Source: Enterobacter ludwigii (GTDB lineage: Bacteria; Pseudomonadota; Gammaproteobacteria; Enterobacterales; Enterobacteriaceae). From it: a stretch of DNA of 64,000 bases. The position numbers and the translations under genes are program-made. Positions 37,797 through 48,073 of the stretch are shown here, piece by piece (position 1 is the stretch's first letter; the number at the start of each line of letters is the position of its first letter). Location: positions 1,050,475 through 1,114,474 of the forward strand of contig CEFQ01000005.1 of the NCBI GenBank assembly GCA_900068845.1, in the 5' to 3' direction. The notes beneath the pieces were generated by a model that worked only from the letters and a program-made list of their open reading frames with translations, did not search any database and was not told where the DNA came from.

Positions 37797-38570
37797 TGGA
37801 TTGTCTCGCTGTACATTGTTCTGCCCAATGCCGCCGATAAATGGCAGACGCAGCCTGAAGGGGGTGAAATCCAGTCCCATATTCAGACCCAGCACATTCA
37901 CTTCCACTCCCTCTTCCGCTCCCACCGTTACGCCCAGCACACCCAGCAGAGAAAGCTGTACGCCACGACCTGACGGCGGTAACCCCACCGGATTAAGCAG
38001 CGATCGATAGTCTTTGCCGAGCGCATTGGCCGGTAAATCCAGTTTTAATGCTGGCACTTCACGACCAATATGCGCCATGAAGGTATTGCTGTTGGGGCCT
38101 GGCCAGGCGTGATACGTGGTTGGCCAGGGATACGATTTGATTGCCGCTTCGATCTGCGGAATCAACGCTTGTGCTTCACTTCCACGATGATCGACCAGCA
38201 GGCGCGGCTTAGCACCGTACCAATAACCATCTGGTAGGTTGCTGTTACGACGCACTTTATCGCCGCTGCCCCAGCTGATCACTTCATAGCGGTTGTATCG
38301 GGTTTCACCGGCACGTTTGAAGATGATCCACGGATGCACCGCCACTGCGCCCTTCCAGCCATACGTTGGTGCGGCATACACCTGCACAATCGCTTCTGCC
38401 GCATAACGCTGTGGATCAGGTGCGATGCCGGCAGAATCGCGCCGTGCAGATGCCCAGCCACCGCGTTCTGAGGTTAATTCGCCGCCGCGCGTTGCCTGCG
38501 CCAGACTGGCGCCTAACGAGAGCAAGATGATGCAAAGAAGGGAGATCAGTACAACTTTGAAAGGCAACAT
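37794..38570 (-). CDS. DUF3750 family protein, exported
   Basis: A 258-residue protein with start at 38570 (AGGA 8 bases upstream; the ATG at 38579 has its site too close). The N terminus is a signal-like helix (VVLISLLCIILLSLGASLAQA). The mature part has the DUF3750 features VHPWIIFKRAGE, RNSNLPDGYWYGAKPRLL, TYHAWPGPNSNTF and a glycine-rich end. The family function is unknown; the His/Trp-rich HAWPGPNSN segment hints at an enzyme, possibly transpeptidase- or amidase-like, but I cannot prove it. Confidence 0.8.
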   Translation of the reverse strand: MLPFKVVLISLLCIILLSLGASLAQATRGGELTSERGGWASARRDSAGIAPDPQRYAAEAIVQVYAAPTYGWKGAVAVHPWIIFKRAGETRYNRYEVISWGSGDKVRRNSNLPDGYWYGAKPRLLVDHRGSEAQALIPQIEAAIKSYPWPTTYHAWPGPNSNTFMAHIGREVPALKLDLPANALGKDYRSLLNPVGLPPSGRGVQLSLLGVLGVTVGAEEGVEVNVLGLNMGLDFTPFRLRLPFIGGIGQNNVQRDNP

Positions 38571-38950
38571 CGACGGCATCCTGATGAGTAAAAATCACGC
38601 ACTATCTTGCAACGAAATGGGTGGGTTTGTATTCACCTGGTATGCTGTAATGCAGAAAATATCTAACCTTGCAGCCGACAGCTTCCTGAAAGCGATCATT
38701 AAGAAATAAAGATCACTCTATTTCCCTTCCCCTCAATTAGACAGTAGTGCAATAACGTTACGTCGAAGCAATCAGATTTCAGCAGCATAATATTAATATC
38801 GTTCTCATTATCATTATCATTAAAATAAAGCTAAAGAATTAACAATTACTGCCGAAAAATAGAAAGCCAGCAGTCCATTAACTGTAAAAAAATACATTTA
38901 ATCCTTAGATGCGCTGCCACAATAACCAAAATAATCGGATAGCTAACATC
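38571..38950. other. AT-rich intergenic region with regulatory sites
   Basis: About 380 bp between the divergent DUF3750 and GGDEF-EAL genes. It contains the Fur-box-like array at 38800-38822 and is markedly AT-rich. No additional gene is supported; a 94-residue frame through it overlaps the DUF3750 start and looks spurious. Confidence 0.6.
38800..38822. promoter_or_regulatory. Fur-box-like array
   Basis: On the minus strand TAATGATAATGATAATGAGA contains three head-to-tail AATGAT/AATGAG hexamers; the best 19-mer matches GATAATGATAATCATTATC at 14 of 19 positions. It is 129 bp before the GGDEF-EAL start and 230 bp before the DUF3750 start. Confidence 0.6.
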
Positions 38951-41551
38951 ATGATCAAAACCAACGGGATAAAAATTAACAGTGGTGATGCCGCAAAAAA
39001 ATTTGTAGTTAATTTTATTATCCTCCTGATAGTAATGTTTAGCTTGGCCATCAGCGCGATAATGTGGCTTGCCAATGAGCAGAACACCCATCAAATCAAA
39101 CACAGCCAAACTGATGCGCAGCATGCGATAAACTCAGATATTGAAAAACTCACTACTGCGCTCAAAGATTACGCCTTTTGGGATGATGCCTATCGTTATG
39201 CTGGGCATAAAGACGTTGATGTGGACTGGGCATTCAACAGAGATAACATTGGCCCATCAATGTATATCAATTACTCACTGGAAGGTGTCTTCATTCTGAG
39301 TTCCGATCTGAAAACACGCTACTCTATCGTGAATGGTGTTATCAGTAATATACAGGCCGATAAATTTATTACTGGTGATATTAAAAAGCTGTATAAGCAA
39401 GCACGTGATAAAGGTGAAAATGAACAGGCAGTACATGGTTTCTATTTGATTCATGGACAGCCTGCAATTGTTTATGCTGCACTCATTAAACCAAGCAAAC
39501 TACCTAAAGGTGAAAAAATTGATAACCTTCCTATCCTTCTGTTTGCAGATATTTTAGATCCTGTAAAACTGGCAAAAATAGGAAGCGACTTTGAATTAAG
39601 CAACTTACATACAGATATCCTTATCAATAAAAACGCTTCACCACCTTCAATTATATTGCAATCCGATCTGGGCACAAAATTTCGTCTCCTGTGGACAACA
39701 TCAACACCAGGCAATGATCTTCTTAAAGTCGTTCTTCCCTTGTTCTTAATAACTGCAGCCATATTTAGTCTGTTTGTTTTTCTTTTACTTCGCCGGGCTG
39801 TATTAGTGGCTAAGTTAATCGACGAAAGTCAGGCCGCGCTGGCTATTAGCGAAGAGCGTTTTAAATCTGTCGCTGAAGCAGCATCAGATTGGATATGGGA
39901 AACCGACAGTGACGGTATCATTTTATACCTGTCCGAACGATTCACAGGTGTGGTTCACTTTCCAACAGAGTATTGGATTGGGAAAAAATTTACCCACTTG
40001 ATTAGTTATAGCATTGTCGATTTCAAAGAAAAAGTTAATGAAAATTCACATAAAGCCTCAGAAAGAAAAATTCTTTCTGGTGAATATATAGACGGATTAA
40101 GCCGCAAGCGCTATTGCAACATCTCCGTACGACCTATTTTTTCGCATAACCGTATTATCGGATATCGTGGAACGGTTTCGGATGAAACCGCAGAAATTGA
40201 AGCGAAAGCTCACATAGAGCACATGTCGCAGCATGACTCATTGACCGGACTGGCGAACAGACATTATCTGCATAATTATATGATTGAGAAGCTAGAGGGA
40301 AAAGCATCCAACTCGCCACCTATTTATGTTTTAAGTTTGGACTTAGACCGTTTCAAACCTGTCAACGATACCTTAGGGCACTCTGCGGGTGATACCGTGC
40401 TTTGCGAAGTTGCATTACGCTTAAAAAATTGTGTTCGTGATAACGATCTCGTTGTTAGACTCGGCGGCGATGAATTTTTAATCGTCACTCAGAATCAACT
40501 TAAAGACCAGGATGTTACAACGCTGTGCAGTAGAATTTGCGCCGCTGTCAATCATCCTTTTGTCATTGGCGAGCACGAAATATCGCTGGGCGTAAGCATT
40601 GGTATCGTTAGTGCAACCCATAATCAGCAAACCGTTGAAGAGTTGATCCGATTCGCTGATATCGCACTCTATGAAGCAAAATCTGCTGGACGAAATAATT
40701 GGCAGTTTTATGTGGAAGAGATGAACGAGCGCGTTCAACAAAAAAGGCAGATGGAAACCGACTTACGTACCGCTATTCGCCAGGAAGAGTTTTTCCTTGA
40801 ATTTCAACCTCGCTTTAAAATTAATGAAAATACGCTGTGTGGAGCAGAGGCGCTGGTCCGGTGGAATCATCCTGTAAAAGGTCAGTTCAGCCCTGAGCAT
40901 TTTATACCGATTGCCGAACAAACGGGCCTGATAGTCCAGTTAAGCGACTGGGTTCTTGATAAAGCCTGTAGAACGGCGCTTACATGGCCTGAGACATTAT
41001 TTGTTTCCGTTAATTTATCACCGGTTGAATTCGAGCGAGGGGATATTATTGCCAGAATTAACACGGTATTACATAACACCGGGCTCGCCCCTCAGCGATT
41101 AGAATTGGAGATTACTGAATCTGTTCTGTTGGACGATGCGGCGAAAGTATTGACTATTATGTCGAGTCTTAAAAAAATCGGCGTGCGATTAAGCATGGAT
41201 GATTTTGGCACGGGATATTCCTCACTTAGCTATTTGCGAAAATTTCCTTTCGATGGCATTAAAATAGACAGAAGCTTTATTGCTGACTTATTAGGATGCG
41301 ATGCCAGTCAGGCGATCATTGAGTCTATTGTCGGTTTAGGACGTGCGCTTTCGATGACAGTAACCGCAGAAGGTGTAGAAACCGCTTATCAATTTGATGA
41401 ATTGCTCAGCGTGAAATGCGATCAGGCGCAAGGTTATTTCCTTGGAAAACCGATGACGGAAAGGCTTTTTTGGCAAAATTGCATCTCAGACAAGCCGCAG
41501 TTACTTCCGCCCAAGCCAATTAGCATGCATGAAGGCTTACATCCGCTCTAA
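38951..41551 (+). CDS. CHASE4-PAS-GGDEF-EAL cyclic di-GMP protein
   Basis: About 866 residues from the ATG at 38951; an ATG at 38909 is possible, and neither has a good ribosome site. Order: membrane helix (FVVNFIILLIVMFSLAISAIM), periplasmic CHASE4 sensor (hallmark DYAFWDDAYRY), second helix, PAS (ERFKSVAEAASDWIWETD), GGDEF with intact RLGGDEF, and EAL with AEALVRW, NLSPVEFE, DDFGTGYSS and TAEGVET. Both catalytic sites look intact, so it could make or degrade cyclic di-GMP. It is visibly AT-richer than its neighbours, suggesting transfer. E. coli has the c-di-GMP gene pdeF near here, with a different sensor. Confidence 0.9.
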   Translation: MIKTNGIKINSGDAAKKFVVNFIILLIVMFSLAISAIMWLANEQNTHQIKHSQTDAQHAINSDIEKLTTALKDYAFWDDAYRYAGHKDVDVDWAFNRDNIGPSMYINYSLEGVFILSSDLKTRYSIVNGVISNIQADKFITGDIKKLYKQARDKGENEQAVHGFYLIHGQPAIVYAALIKPSKLPKGEKIDNLPILLFADILDPVKLAKIGSDFELSNLHTDILINKNASPPSIILQSDLGTKFRLLWTTSTPGNDLLKVVLPLFLITAAIFSLFVFLLLRRAVLVAKLIDESQAALAISEERFKSVAEAASDWIWETDSDGIILYLSERFTGVVHFPTEYWIGKKFTHLISYSIVDFKEKVNENSHKASERKILSGEYIDGLSRKRYCNISVRPIFSHNRIIGYRGTVSDETAEIEAKAHIEHMSQHDSLTGLANRHYLHNYMIEKLEGKASNSPPIYVLSLDLDRFKPVNDTLGHSAGDTVLCEVALRLKNCVRDNDLVVRLGGDEFLIVTQNQLKDQDVTTLCSRICAAVNHPFVIGEHEISLGVSIGIVSATHNQQTVEELIRFADIALYEAKSAGRNNWQFYVEEMNERVQQKRQMETDLRTAIRQEEFFLEFQPRFKINENTLCGAEALVRWNHPVKGQFSPEHFIPIAEQTGLIVQLSDWVLDKACRTALTWPETLFVSVNLSPVEFERGDIIARINTVLHNTGLAPQRLELEITESVLLDDAAKVLTIMSSLKKIGVRLSMDDFGTGYSSLSYLRKFPFDGIKIDRSFIADLLGCDASQAIIESIVGLGRALSMTVTAEGVETAYQFDELLSVKCDQAQGYFLGKPMTERLFWQNCISDKPQLLPPKPISMHEGLHPL

Positions 41552-41577
41552 CGCCTATATTTTACTGTGAATTCACC

Positions 41578-41603
41578 ACAAAAAAGCCCGCGAATGTGCG
41601 GGC
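41578..41603 (-). terminator. Terminator after guaA
   Basis: On the minus strand GCCCGC-acattc-GCGGGC (41586-41603) is followed by TTTTTT. It lies 48 bp past the guaA stop. Confidence 0.85.
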
Positions 41604-41650
41604 TTAAAGCGACGGTTGCTAAAGGATTTTACTCTAAGCGAGCAGCTCGA

Positions 41651-43231
41651 TTATTCCCACTCGATCGTCGCAGGTGGTTTACCCGAAATATCATAAACCA
41701 CGCGGGAAATGCCGTTCACTTCGTTGATGATGCGGTTTGAGACGCGGCCAAGGAAATCATACGGCAGGTGCGCCCAGTGCGCGGTCATGAAATCGATGGT
41801 TTCCACTGCACGCAGTGAAACCACCCAATCGTATTTACGACCGTCGCCCATCACGCCGACAGAACGGACTGGCAGGAACACGGTGAACGCCTGGCTGACT
41901 TTATTGTAGAGGTCAGCTTTATGCAGCTCTTCGATGAAGATGGCATCAGCACGGCGCAGCAGGTCGCAATACTCTTTCTTCACTTCGCCCAACACGCGTA
42001 CGCCCAAACCTGGGCCCGGGAAAGGGTGGCGATACAGCATGTCGTACGGCAGGCCGAGTTCCAGACCGATTTTACGCACTTCGTCTTTGAACAGCTCTTT
42101 CAGCGGCTCAACCAGGCCCATCTTCATCTCTTTTGGCAAACCGCCCACGTTGTGGTGCGATTTGATCACGTGCGCTTTGCCGGTGGCAGAAGCAGCTGAT
42201 TCAATCACGTCAGGATAGATGGTGCCCTGTGCCAGCCACTTCACGTCTTCCAGACGCAGTGCCTGCTCGTCGAACACTTCAACAAATACGCGGCCGATGA
42301 TTTTGCGCTTCGCTTCAGGATCGTTTTCGCCCGCCAGCGCATCAAGGAAACGCGCTTCAGCCGCAACGTGCACGATGTTCAGACCAAAGTGGTCGCCGAA
42401 CATGTCGAGCACCTGCTCCGCTTCATTCAGACGCAGCAGACCGTTGTCGACGAACACGCAGGTCAAACGCTCACCGATGGCGCGGTGCAGCAGCATTGCA
42501 GTCACAGAGGAGTCTACGCCGCCTGAGAGGCCGAGGATCACTTTGTCGTCGCCAACCTGCTGACGAATACGCTCAACCGCATCTTCAATGATTTTGGCTG
42601 GCGTCCACAGCGCTTCACAGCCGCAGATGTCACGGATAAAACGCTCCAGCATACGCAGGCCCTGACGGGTATGCGTCACTTCTGGGTGGAACTGCACGCC
42701 GTAGAATTTTTTCTCTTCGTTAGCCATGATGGCGAACGGACAGGTTTCGGTGCTGGCAACGGTTTCAAAACCGGCTGGGATGGCGGTGACTTTGTCGCCG
42801 TGGCTCATCCATACGTCCAGCAGCGGTTTACCTGCTGCGCTAATCGCATCTTCAATGTCACGCACCAGCGCGCTTTGGGTCAGCACTTCTACCTGCGCAT
42901 AGCCAAATTCACGCTCGTTAGAGCCTTCAACCTTGCCGCCCAGTTGCATCGCCATGGTCTGCATGCCGTAGCAAACGCCCAACACGGGCACACCCGCGTT
43001 GAACACGTATTCCGGCGCACGCGGGCTGTTCAGCTCGGTGGTGCTTTCCGGACCGCCAGAGAGAATGATGCCGTTCGGATTGAACTGGCGGATTTGCTCT
43101 TCGGTGACATCCCACGCCCAGAGTTCGCAGTAGACGCCCAGCTCACGCACGCGGCGCGCAACCAGCTGCGTATACTGAGAACCAAAATCGAGGATCAAAA
43201 TACGATGTTTATGAATATTTTCAGTCGTCAT
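41651..43231 (-). CDS. guaA: GMP synthase (glutamine-hydrolysing)
   Basis: GuaA aminates XMP to GMP. The 526-residue protein has a class I glutamine amidotransferase domain ([15 protein letters not shown], nucleophile Cys in GVCYGMQ, His/Glu in QFHPEVTHT), then the PP-loop ATP pyrophosphatase ([13 protein letters not shown]) and dimerisation domain ending [21 protein letters not shown]. It is the second gene of guaBA. Confidence 0.98.
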   Translation of the reverse strand: MTTENIHKHRILILDFGSQYTQLVARRVRELGVYCELWAWDVTEEQIRQFNPNGIILSGGPESTTELNSPRAPEYVFNAGVPVLGVCYGMQTMAMQLGGKVEGSNEREFGYAQVEVLTQSALVRDIEDAISAAGKPLLDVWMSHGDKVTAIPAGFETVASTETCPFAIMANEEKKFYGVQFHPEVTHTRQGLRMLERFIRDICGCEALWTPAKIIEDAVERIRQQVGDDKVILGLSGGVDSSVTAMLLHRAIGERLTCVFVDNGLLRLNEAEQVLDMFGDHFGLNIVHVAAEARFLDALAGENDPEAKRKIIGRVFVEVFDEQALRLEDVKWLAQGTIYPDVIESAASATGKAHVIKSHHNVGGLPKEMKMGLVEPLKELFKDEVRKIGLELGLPYDMLYRHPFPGPGLGVRVLGEVKKEYCDLLRRADAIFIEELHKADLYNKVSQAFTVFLPVRSVGVMGDGRKYDWVVSLRAVETIDFMTAHWAHLPYDFLGRVSNRIINEVNGISRVVYDISGKPPATIEWE

Positions 43232-43266
43232 TGAGGCGTTTCCATTGGGATGGACTTAATAATAAA

Positions 43267-43290
43267 AGCGCCCGGCGGGTGCCGGGCGCT
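43267..43290 (-). terminator. Hairpin between guaB and guaA
   Basis: A 10-bp perfect stem AGCGCCCGGC/GCCGGGCGCT with a 4-base loop is followed on the minus strand by TTTTATT. guaA follows 35 bp downstream, so it probably lowers rather than stops guaA expression. Confidence 0.7.
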
Positions 43291-43303
43291 AAATTTTACG
43301 GGA

Positions 43304-44770
43304 TTACGAACCCATGCGGTAGTTTGGTGACTCTTTGGTGATGGTCACGTCATGCACGTGGCTTTCATTGATGCCCGCGCCGCTGATACGCACGAACTCT
43401 GCTTTAGTACGCAGATCGTCGATGGTCGGACAACCGGTCAGGCCCATGCAAGAGCGCAGGCCGCCCATCTGCTGGTGCACGATCTCTTTCAGACGGCCTT
43501 TATAGGCAACGCGGCCTTCGATACCTTCCGGTACCAGTTTGTCAGCGGCGTTATCGCTCTGGAAGTAACGGTCTGAAGAGCCTTTGGACATCGCGCCCAG
43601 AGAACCCATACCGCGGTAAGATTTGAACGAACGGCCTTGATACAGCTCGATTTCGCCCGGCGATTCTTCGGTGCCGGCCAGCATTGAGCCCACCATTACG
43701 GCTGCTGCACCTGCAGCAATCGCTTTAGCGATGTCGCCTGAGAAGCGGATACCGCCATCAGCGATAACCGGGATACCGGTGCCTTCCAGCGCGGCAACCG
43801 CGTCAGAGACCGCAGTGATCTGTGGAACACCGACGCCGGTAACGATACGCGTGGTACAGATTGAGCCAGGACCGATACCCACTTTCACCGCGCTCACGCC
43901 GGCCTGCGCCAGCGCCAGTGCGCCTGCGCCGGTGGCGACGTTGCCGCCGATGATTTCCAGGTTCGGGTATTTTGCACGGGTTTCACGAATACGCTGCAGC
44001 ACGCCTTCAGAATGACCGTGTGACGAGTCAATCAGCAGCACATCAACACCGGCAGCCACCAGCGCATCTACGCGCTCTTCATTGCCTGCGCCCGCACCAA
44101 CCGCAGCGCCAACGCGCAGACGGCCTTCGGCATCTTTACAGGCGTTAGGTTTACGTTCGGCTTTCTGGAAATCTTTAACGGTGATCATACCCAGCAGGTG
44201 GAAGCTGTCATCAACAACCAGCGCTTTTTCAACACGCTTTTCGTGCATTTTGTGCAGCACAACTTCACGAGCTTCACCCTCTTTGACTGTTACCAGGCGC
44301 TCTTTCGGTGTCATCACCGCAGAAACAGGCAACGTCAGGTCGGTCACAAAACGCACGTCGCGGCCCGTGATGATGCCTACCAGTTCGTTTTCGGTGTTGA
44401 CCACTGGGTAACCGGCAAAGCCGTTACGCTCGGTCAGCTCTTTTACGGCGGCCAGCGCGGTGGTTGGCAGCACGGTCTGCGGATCGGTAACGACACCGCT
44501 TTCGTGTTTTTTCACCTTACGAACTTCGTCCGCCTGGCGCTCAATTGACATGTTTTTGTGAATAAAGCCCAAACCCCCTTCCTGCGCCAGCGCAATCGCC
44601 AGACCGGCTTCGGTCACGGTGTCCATAGCAGCGGAGAGCATCGGGATGTTCAGACGGATGTTTTTCGTCAGTTGAGTGCTGAGATCAGCGGTGTTGGGTA
44701 AGACAGTGGAGTGAGCGGGAACGAGCAGAACGTCGTCAAATGTGAGGGCTTCTTTAGCGATTCTTAGCAT
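43304..44770 (-). CDS. guaB: IMP dehydrogenase
   Basis: GuaB oxidises IMP to XMP with NAD, the first step towards GMP. The 488-residue TIM barrel (same length as E. coli) has the catalytic-Cys loop GSICTTR, phosphate loops DGGIRFSGD and [13 protein letters not shown], and an inserted CBS pair around 95-205. The promoter carries a PurR-type box at 44832-44847 and a TATAAT at 44822-44827. Confidence 0.98.
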   Translation of the reverse strand: MLRIAKEALTFDDVLLVPAHSTVLPNTADLSTQLTKNIRLNIPMLSAAMDTVTEAGLAIALAQEGGLGFIHKNMSIERQADEVRKVKKHESGVVTDPQTVLPTTALAAVKELTERNGFAGYPVVNTENELVGIITGRDVRFVTDLTLPVSAVMTPKERLVTVKEGEAREVVLHKMHEKRVEKALVVDDSFHLLGMITVKDFQKAERKPNACKDAEGRLRVGAAVGAGAGNEERVDALVAAGVDVLLIDSSHGHSEGVLQRIRETRAKYPNLEIIGGNVATGAGALALAQAGVSAVKVGIGPGSICTTRIVTGVGVPQITAVSDAVAALEGTGIPVIADGGIRFSGDIAKAIAAGAAAVMVGSMLAGTEESPGEIELYQGRSFKSYRGMGSLGAMSKGSSDRYFQSDNAADKLVPEGIEGRVAYKGRLKEIVHQQMGGLRSCMGLTGCPTIDDLRTKAEFVRISGAGINESHVHDVTITKESPNYRMGS

Positions 44771-44831
44771 TGCAATATCTCCACCTGGGGGCGATTAAAA
44801 CAGATAAAATATTGCCGCGGCATTATACAGG

Positions 44832-44847
44832 CCGAAACCGATTGCCT
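44832..44847. promoter_or_regulatory. PurR operator of guaBA
   Basis: Minus strand AGGCAATCGGTTTCGG matches 10 of 11 defined PurR positions. The guaB -10 TATAAT is immediately downstream (44822-44827), so the box overlaps the -35/spacer, as expected for repression. Confidence 0.75.
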
Positions 44848-44939
44848 CCAGTGTTTTTTCAGAAAAAGTCTTGATCCTCAGGGCAAGCAATGTAGTATCA
44901 GTTGATTAACCCTCTGATTTAAAATTTGATCTACATCAC

Positions 44940-46310
44940 ATGTCGCTACCGCCAACCGCCAATATTTTTACTGTCAGCCGCCTGAACACTACGGTGCGCC
45001 AACTGCTGGAAAATGAGATGGGCCTGGTGTGGCTCAGCGCTGAAATTTCAAATTTCACTCAGCCTTCTTCCGGCCATTGGTACTTCACGTTGAAGGATGA
45101 CGGTGCACAAGTGCGCTGCGCGATGTTCCGCAATAGCAATCGTCGCGTCACCTTCCGTCCTCAGCACGGCCAGCAAGTTTTAGTGCGCGCCAGCATCACG
45201 CTGTATGAACCACGCGGTGATTATCAGCTGATTATCGAAAGCATGCATCCAGCCGGTGAAGGCTTGCTGCAACAGCAATTCGAACAGCTGAAAGCGCGTT
45301 TAGCAGCGGAAGGCTTGTTCGATCAGCAGTTCAAACAGCCTTTACCCGATCCGGCGCGTCAGGTGGGTGTGATTACCTCTGCCACCGGTGCCGCGCTGCA
45401 TGACGTGTTGCGGGTGCTGCATCGACGCGATCCGTCATTGCCGGTAATTATCTATCCTACGGCGGTGCAAGGCGTGGATGCGCCCGCTGGCATTGTGCGT
45501 GCCATTGAGCTGGCCAACCAGCGTGATGAGTGTGACGTGCTGATTGTCGGCCGTGGCGGCGGTTCGCTGGAAGATTTGTGGAGCTTCAATGACGAGCGCG
45601 TGGCGCGGGCGATTTTTGCCAGCCGCCTGCCGATCGTCAGCGCCGTTGGGCATGAAACCGATGTCACCATCGCCGATTTCGTTGCGGACTTACGCGCGCC
45701 AACGCCTTCTGCCGCGGCAGAACTGGTGAGCCGTAATCAGCTGGAATTGTTGCGCCGTTTGCAGTCACAGCAGCAGCGCATGGAGATGGCGATGGATTTC
45801 TATCTGGCACAGCAACAGCGTCGCTTCACCCGCATTCAGCACCGTTTACAGCAGCAGCATCCGCAACTCCGTCTGGCGCGTCAGCAAACCGCGCTGTTCC
45901 AGCTGCAGCGTCGCCTTGGCGAAGCGATGGACCAGCGCATGCGTACCGCCAATCGTCAGCAGGATCGCCTGCTACAACGCCTTAATGCGCAGCAACCGCA
46001 GGGACGGATTCTGCGCGCTCAGCAGCAGCTCCAGCAGTGGCATTATCGTCTGCAGCAGGGCATGGAAAAGCAGCTCAATCACAACCGTCAGCGCTTTGGC
46101 AACCTGGCCGCGCAGCTGGAAGGCGTGAGCCCACTGGCGACGCTGGCGCGTGGATTCAGCGTGACTACCGATACGCAGGGCCAGGTGGTGAAGAAAACTC
46201 AGCAGCTGAGCAAAGGCGATCTGTTGCGTACCCGATTGGATGATGGCTGGGTGGAAAGCCAGGTTACCGCGCTTGAAACGCAGAAATCCCGGAGCCGTAA
46301 AGCGCGTTGA
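44940..46310 (+). CDS. xseA: Exodeoxyribonuclease VII large subunit
   Basis: XseA is the catalytic subunit of exonuclease VII, which degrades single-stranded DNA in repair. The 456-residue protein begins with an OB-fold ([24 protein letters not shown]), then the catalytic domain ([51 protein letters not shown]) and a long Gln/Arg-rich coiled coil that binds XseB. It is divergent from guaB, as in E. coli. Confidence 0.97.
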   Translation: MSLPPTANIFTVSRLNTTVRQLLENEMGLVWLSAEISNFTQPSSGHWYFTLKDDGAQVRCAMFRNSNRRVTFRPQHGQQVLVRASITLYEPRGDYQLIIESMHPAGEGLLQQQFEQLKARLAAEGLFDQQFKQPLPDPARQVGVITSATGAALHDVLRVLHRRDPSLPVIIYPTAVQGVDAPAGIVRAIELANQRDECDVLIVGRGGGSLEDLWSFNDERVARAIFASRLPIVSAVGHETDVTIADFVADLRAPTPSAAAELVSRNQLELLRRLQSQQQRMEMAMDFYLAQQQRRFTRIQHRLQQQHPQLRLARQQTALFQLQRRLGEAMDQRMRTANRQQDRLLQRLNAQQPQGRILRAQQQLQQWHYRLQQGMEKQLNHNRQRFGNLAAQLEGVSPLATLARGFSVTTDTQGQVVKKTQQLSKGDLLRTRLDDGWVESQVTALETQKSRSRKAR

Positions 46311-46364
46311 TAGTATGAAAACTATACTTTCTGGCACATTCACTGAGAAGCCAGGGAGTTTGGT

Positions 46365-47390
46365 ATGCCTTTTAGCGTAATTCCTCCATACATGCTGCGT
46401 AACATCATCGATAACTGCTCCGGTGCGCAGCAAGACTATGCGCGCCGCACCCTCACCCATGTTCAGCAACTGATGGCTGAACATAATCATCAAACCACCA
46501 ACGCCGACACCGCTAAGCCAGGCATCGTACAGCGCGCTATCTACGACGCCGAGGGCACGCAAAATCTGCCCGGCACGTTAATCCGCGAGGAAGGCCAGCC
46601 CGGAAACGGCGACGTCGCGGCTGAAGAAGCATGGAACTATCTCGGCATTACCTACGATTTCTTCTGGCAAACCTATCAGCGCAATTCCCTCGATAACAAA
46701 GGCCTCAAGCTCGATGGCACCGTGCATTACGGTAAGGAGTACCAGAATGCCTTCTGGAACGGCCAGCAGATGGTATTTGGCGACGGTGACGGCCAGATTT
46801 TCAATCGCTTCACCATCGCGCTGGATGTTGTCGCGCACGAACTGACGCACGGCATAACGGAAACCGAAGCCGGACTGATCTACTTCCAGCAGGCAGGCGC
46901 GCTGAACGAATCGATGTCTGATGTTTTTGGCTCACTGGTGAAGCAGTTTCATCTTAAGCAGAGCGCCGATCAGGCTGACTGGATCATCGGTGAAGGTTTG
47001 CTGGCGGGCGGGATCAATGGCCGCGGGTTGCGCTCCATGTCGTCACCCGGCACCGCTTATGACGATCCGGTGCTGGGCAAAGATCCGCAGCCGGCCGATA
47101 TGGATCACTATATCGAAACGCGTGAGGACAACGGCGGCGTGCATCTCAACTCCGGCATTCCTAATCGCGCCTTCTATCTCGCCGCTAAAGCGTTGGGCGG
47201 CTTCGCGTGGGAACTGGCGGGTCAAGCCTGGTATGACACGCTGTGCGACAAAACGCTGCCGCAGGATGCCGATTTCAGCACCTTTGCGCGCTTTACCGTG
47301 CAGCATGCCAATCAACGGTTTAATCAATCAGTGGCGGAAAAAATTCAATCCGCCTGGCAGCAGGTGGGCGTAACGTGGACATCCAACTAA
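46365..47390 (+). CDS. Protealysin-like M4 metalloprotease
   Basis: A 341-residue zinc protease of the thermolysin (M4) family, closest in plan to protealysin of Serratia and PrtS of Photorhabdus. The short N-terminal propeptide has the family PPYML motif (8-12). Zinc ligands are in HELTH (158-162) and Glu182 (NESMSD); the reaction-state histidine is in NGGVHLNSGIPNRAFY. There is no signal peptide, as in protealysin. The protease family is linked to entry into host cells in Serratia. Its 3' end overlaps the inhibitor gene by 16 bp. Confidence 0.93.
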   Translation: MPFSVIPPYMLRNIIDNCSGAQQDYARRTLTHVQQLMAEHNHQTTNADTAKPGIVQRAIYDAEGTQNLPGTLIREEGQPGNGDVAAEEAWNYLGITYDFFWQTYQRNSLDNKGLKLDGTVHYGKEYQNAFWNGQQMVFGDGDGQIFNRFTIALDVVAHELTHGITETEAGLIYFQQAGALNESMSDVFGSLVKQFHLKQSADQADWIIGEGLLAGGINGRGLRSMSSPGTAYDDPVLGKDPQPADMDHYIETREDNGGVHLNSGIPNRAFYLAAKALGGFAWELAGQAWYDTLCDKTLPQDADFSTFARFTVQHANQRFNQSVAEKIQSAWQQVGVTWTSN

Positions 47391-47701
47391 CCGACGATGC
47401 CATCATTGAGCTGGCACGTGAAGGCGGTATCGCCTTTATACCCAAGCTGCGCGGTGAGCGGCGTTTTACCCTGGCGGACTTGCCCGAGCCGCAAAAACAG
47501 CGCGTCTGCCAGGTGCTGGAACAGGCCATGCCGCTCGGCGAACCGGAAGATCAAGCGGCAAACATGGGACGTGGCGATCAACGCTATTACCGCATTCAAA
47601 TCACCTATGCCACACATCGTGAGGCTGGGACACTGGTGATTTTAATTCCAGAACAACTGGCACCACCCGAGCTGCAATCGCTGTGGCGCGACGGCGAATA
47701 G
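47375..47701 (+). CDS. Emfourin-like inhibitor of the M4 protease
   Basis: A 108-residue cytosolic protein starting within the end of the protease gene (16-bp overlap). Position and features (MDIQLTDDAIIELAREGGIAF, ADLP, DQRYYRIQITY) match emfourin, the protein inhibitor encoded after protealysin in Serratia proteamaculans. Coupled translation would keep the protease inactive inside the cell. No signal peptide is seen. Confidence 0.82.
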   Translation: MDIQLTDDAIIELAREGGIAFIPKLRGERRFTLADLPEPQKQRVCQVLEQAMPLGEPEDQAANMGRGDQRYYRIQITYATHREAGTLVILIPEQLAPPELQSLWRDGE

Positions 47702-47740
47702 GTTATCAGAGATCTCTCAAGGCATAGCGTAACTGACTGA

Positions 47741-47747
47741 CTATACT
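47741..47747 (+). promoter_or_regulatory. RpoS-type -10 element of the KGG gene
   Basis: CTATACT followed by CATTA is the sigma-S-preferred -10 form. It lies 58 bp before the KGG start and has no good -35, which fits a stationary-phase promoter. Confidence 0.5.
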
Positions 47748-47804
47748 CATTATGTGGCTAGCTAGTCCACGTCGAAGAAAACATCCTTAGATGAGGTCTC
47801 TGCT

Positions 47805-47987
47805 ATGACACAAAAAAAGCAACGAGGTGGTGCCGGGAACTTTGCAGAGGACCCGGAGCGCGCCAGGGAAGCAGGTAGCGCTGGCGGCAAAGTCAGCGGG
47901 GGTAATTTCAGAAACGATCCTGAAAGAGCCAGGGAAGCTGGAAGAAAAGGAGGTCAAAAAAGCCGCCGCCCTTCCAAGCAGCAGTAA
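47805..47987 (+). CDS. KGG-motif stress protein (YciG/YmdF-like)
   Basis: A 60-residue highly charged protein with two copies of the con-10/KGG repeat: GGAGNFAEDPERAREAGSAGGKVSGG and GGNFRNDPERAREAGRKGGQKS. E. coli YciG, YmdF and YjdJ-type relatives are RpoS-dependent. The region upstream has a CTATACT box. The function is unknown, presumed protection of the cell in stationary phase. Confidence 0.88.
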   Translation: MTQKKQRGGAGNFAEDPERAREAGSAGGKVSGGNFRNDPERAREAGRKGGQKSRRPSKQQ

Positions 47988-48032
47988 TTAAGGTGCCTTA
48001 AAGGAAGAGATGTGCCACGGAAGGTTTTAAAA

Positions 48033-48060
48033 AAAGGCCGACATCATGATGTCGGCCTTT
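48033..48060. terminator. Bidirectional terminator between KGG gene and gcd
   Basis: A 12-bp perfect stem AAAGGCCGACAT/ATGTCGGCCTTT with a 4-base centre, preceded by A and followed by T residues. It serves both converging genes. Confidence 0.88.
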
Positions 48061-48073
48061 CTCATAGTTGAAC

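Noticed and set aside
38425..38709. 94-residue plus-strand frame at the DUF3750 start
   Set aside because: It overlaps the signal-peptide region of a supported gene and has no ribosome site or family likeness.
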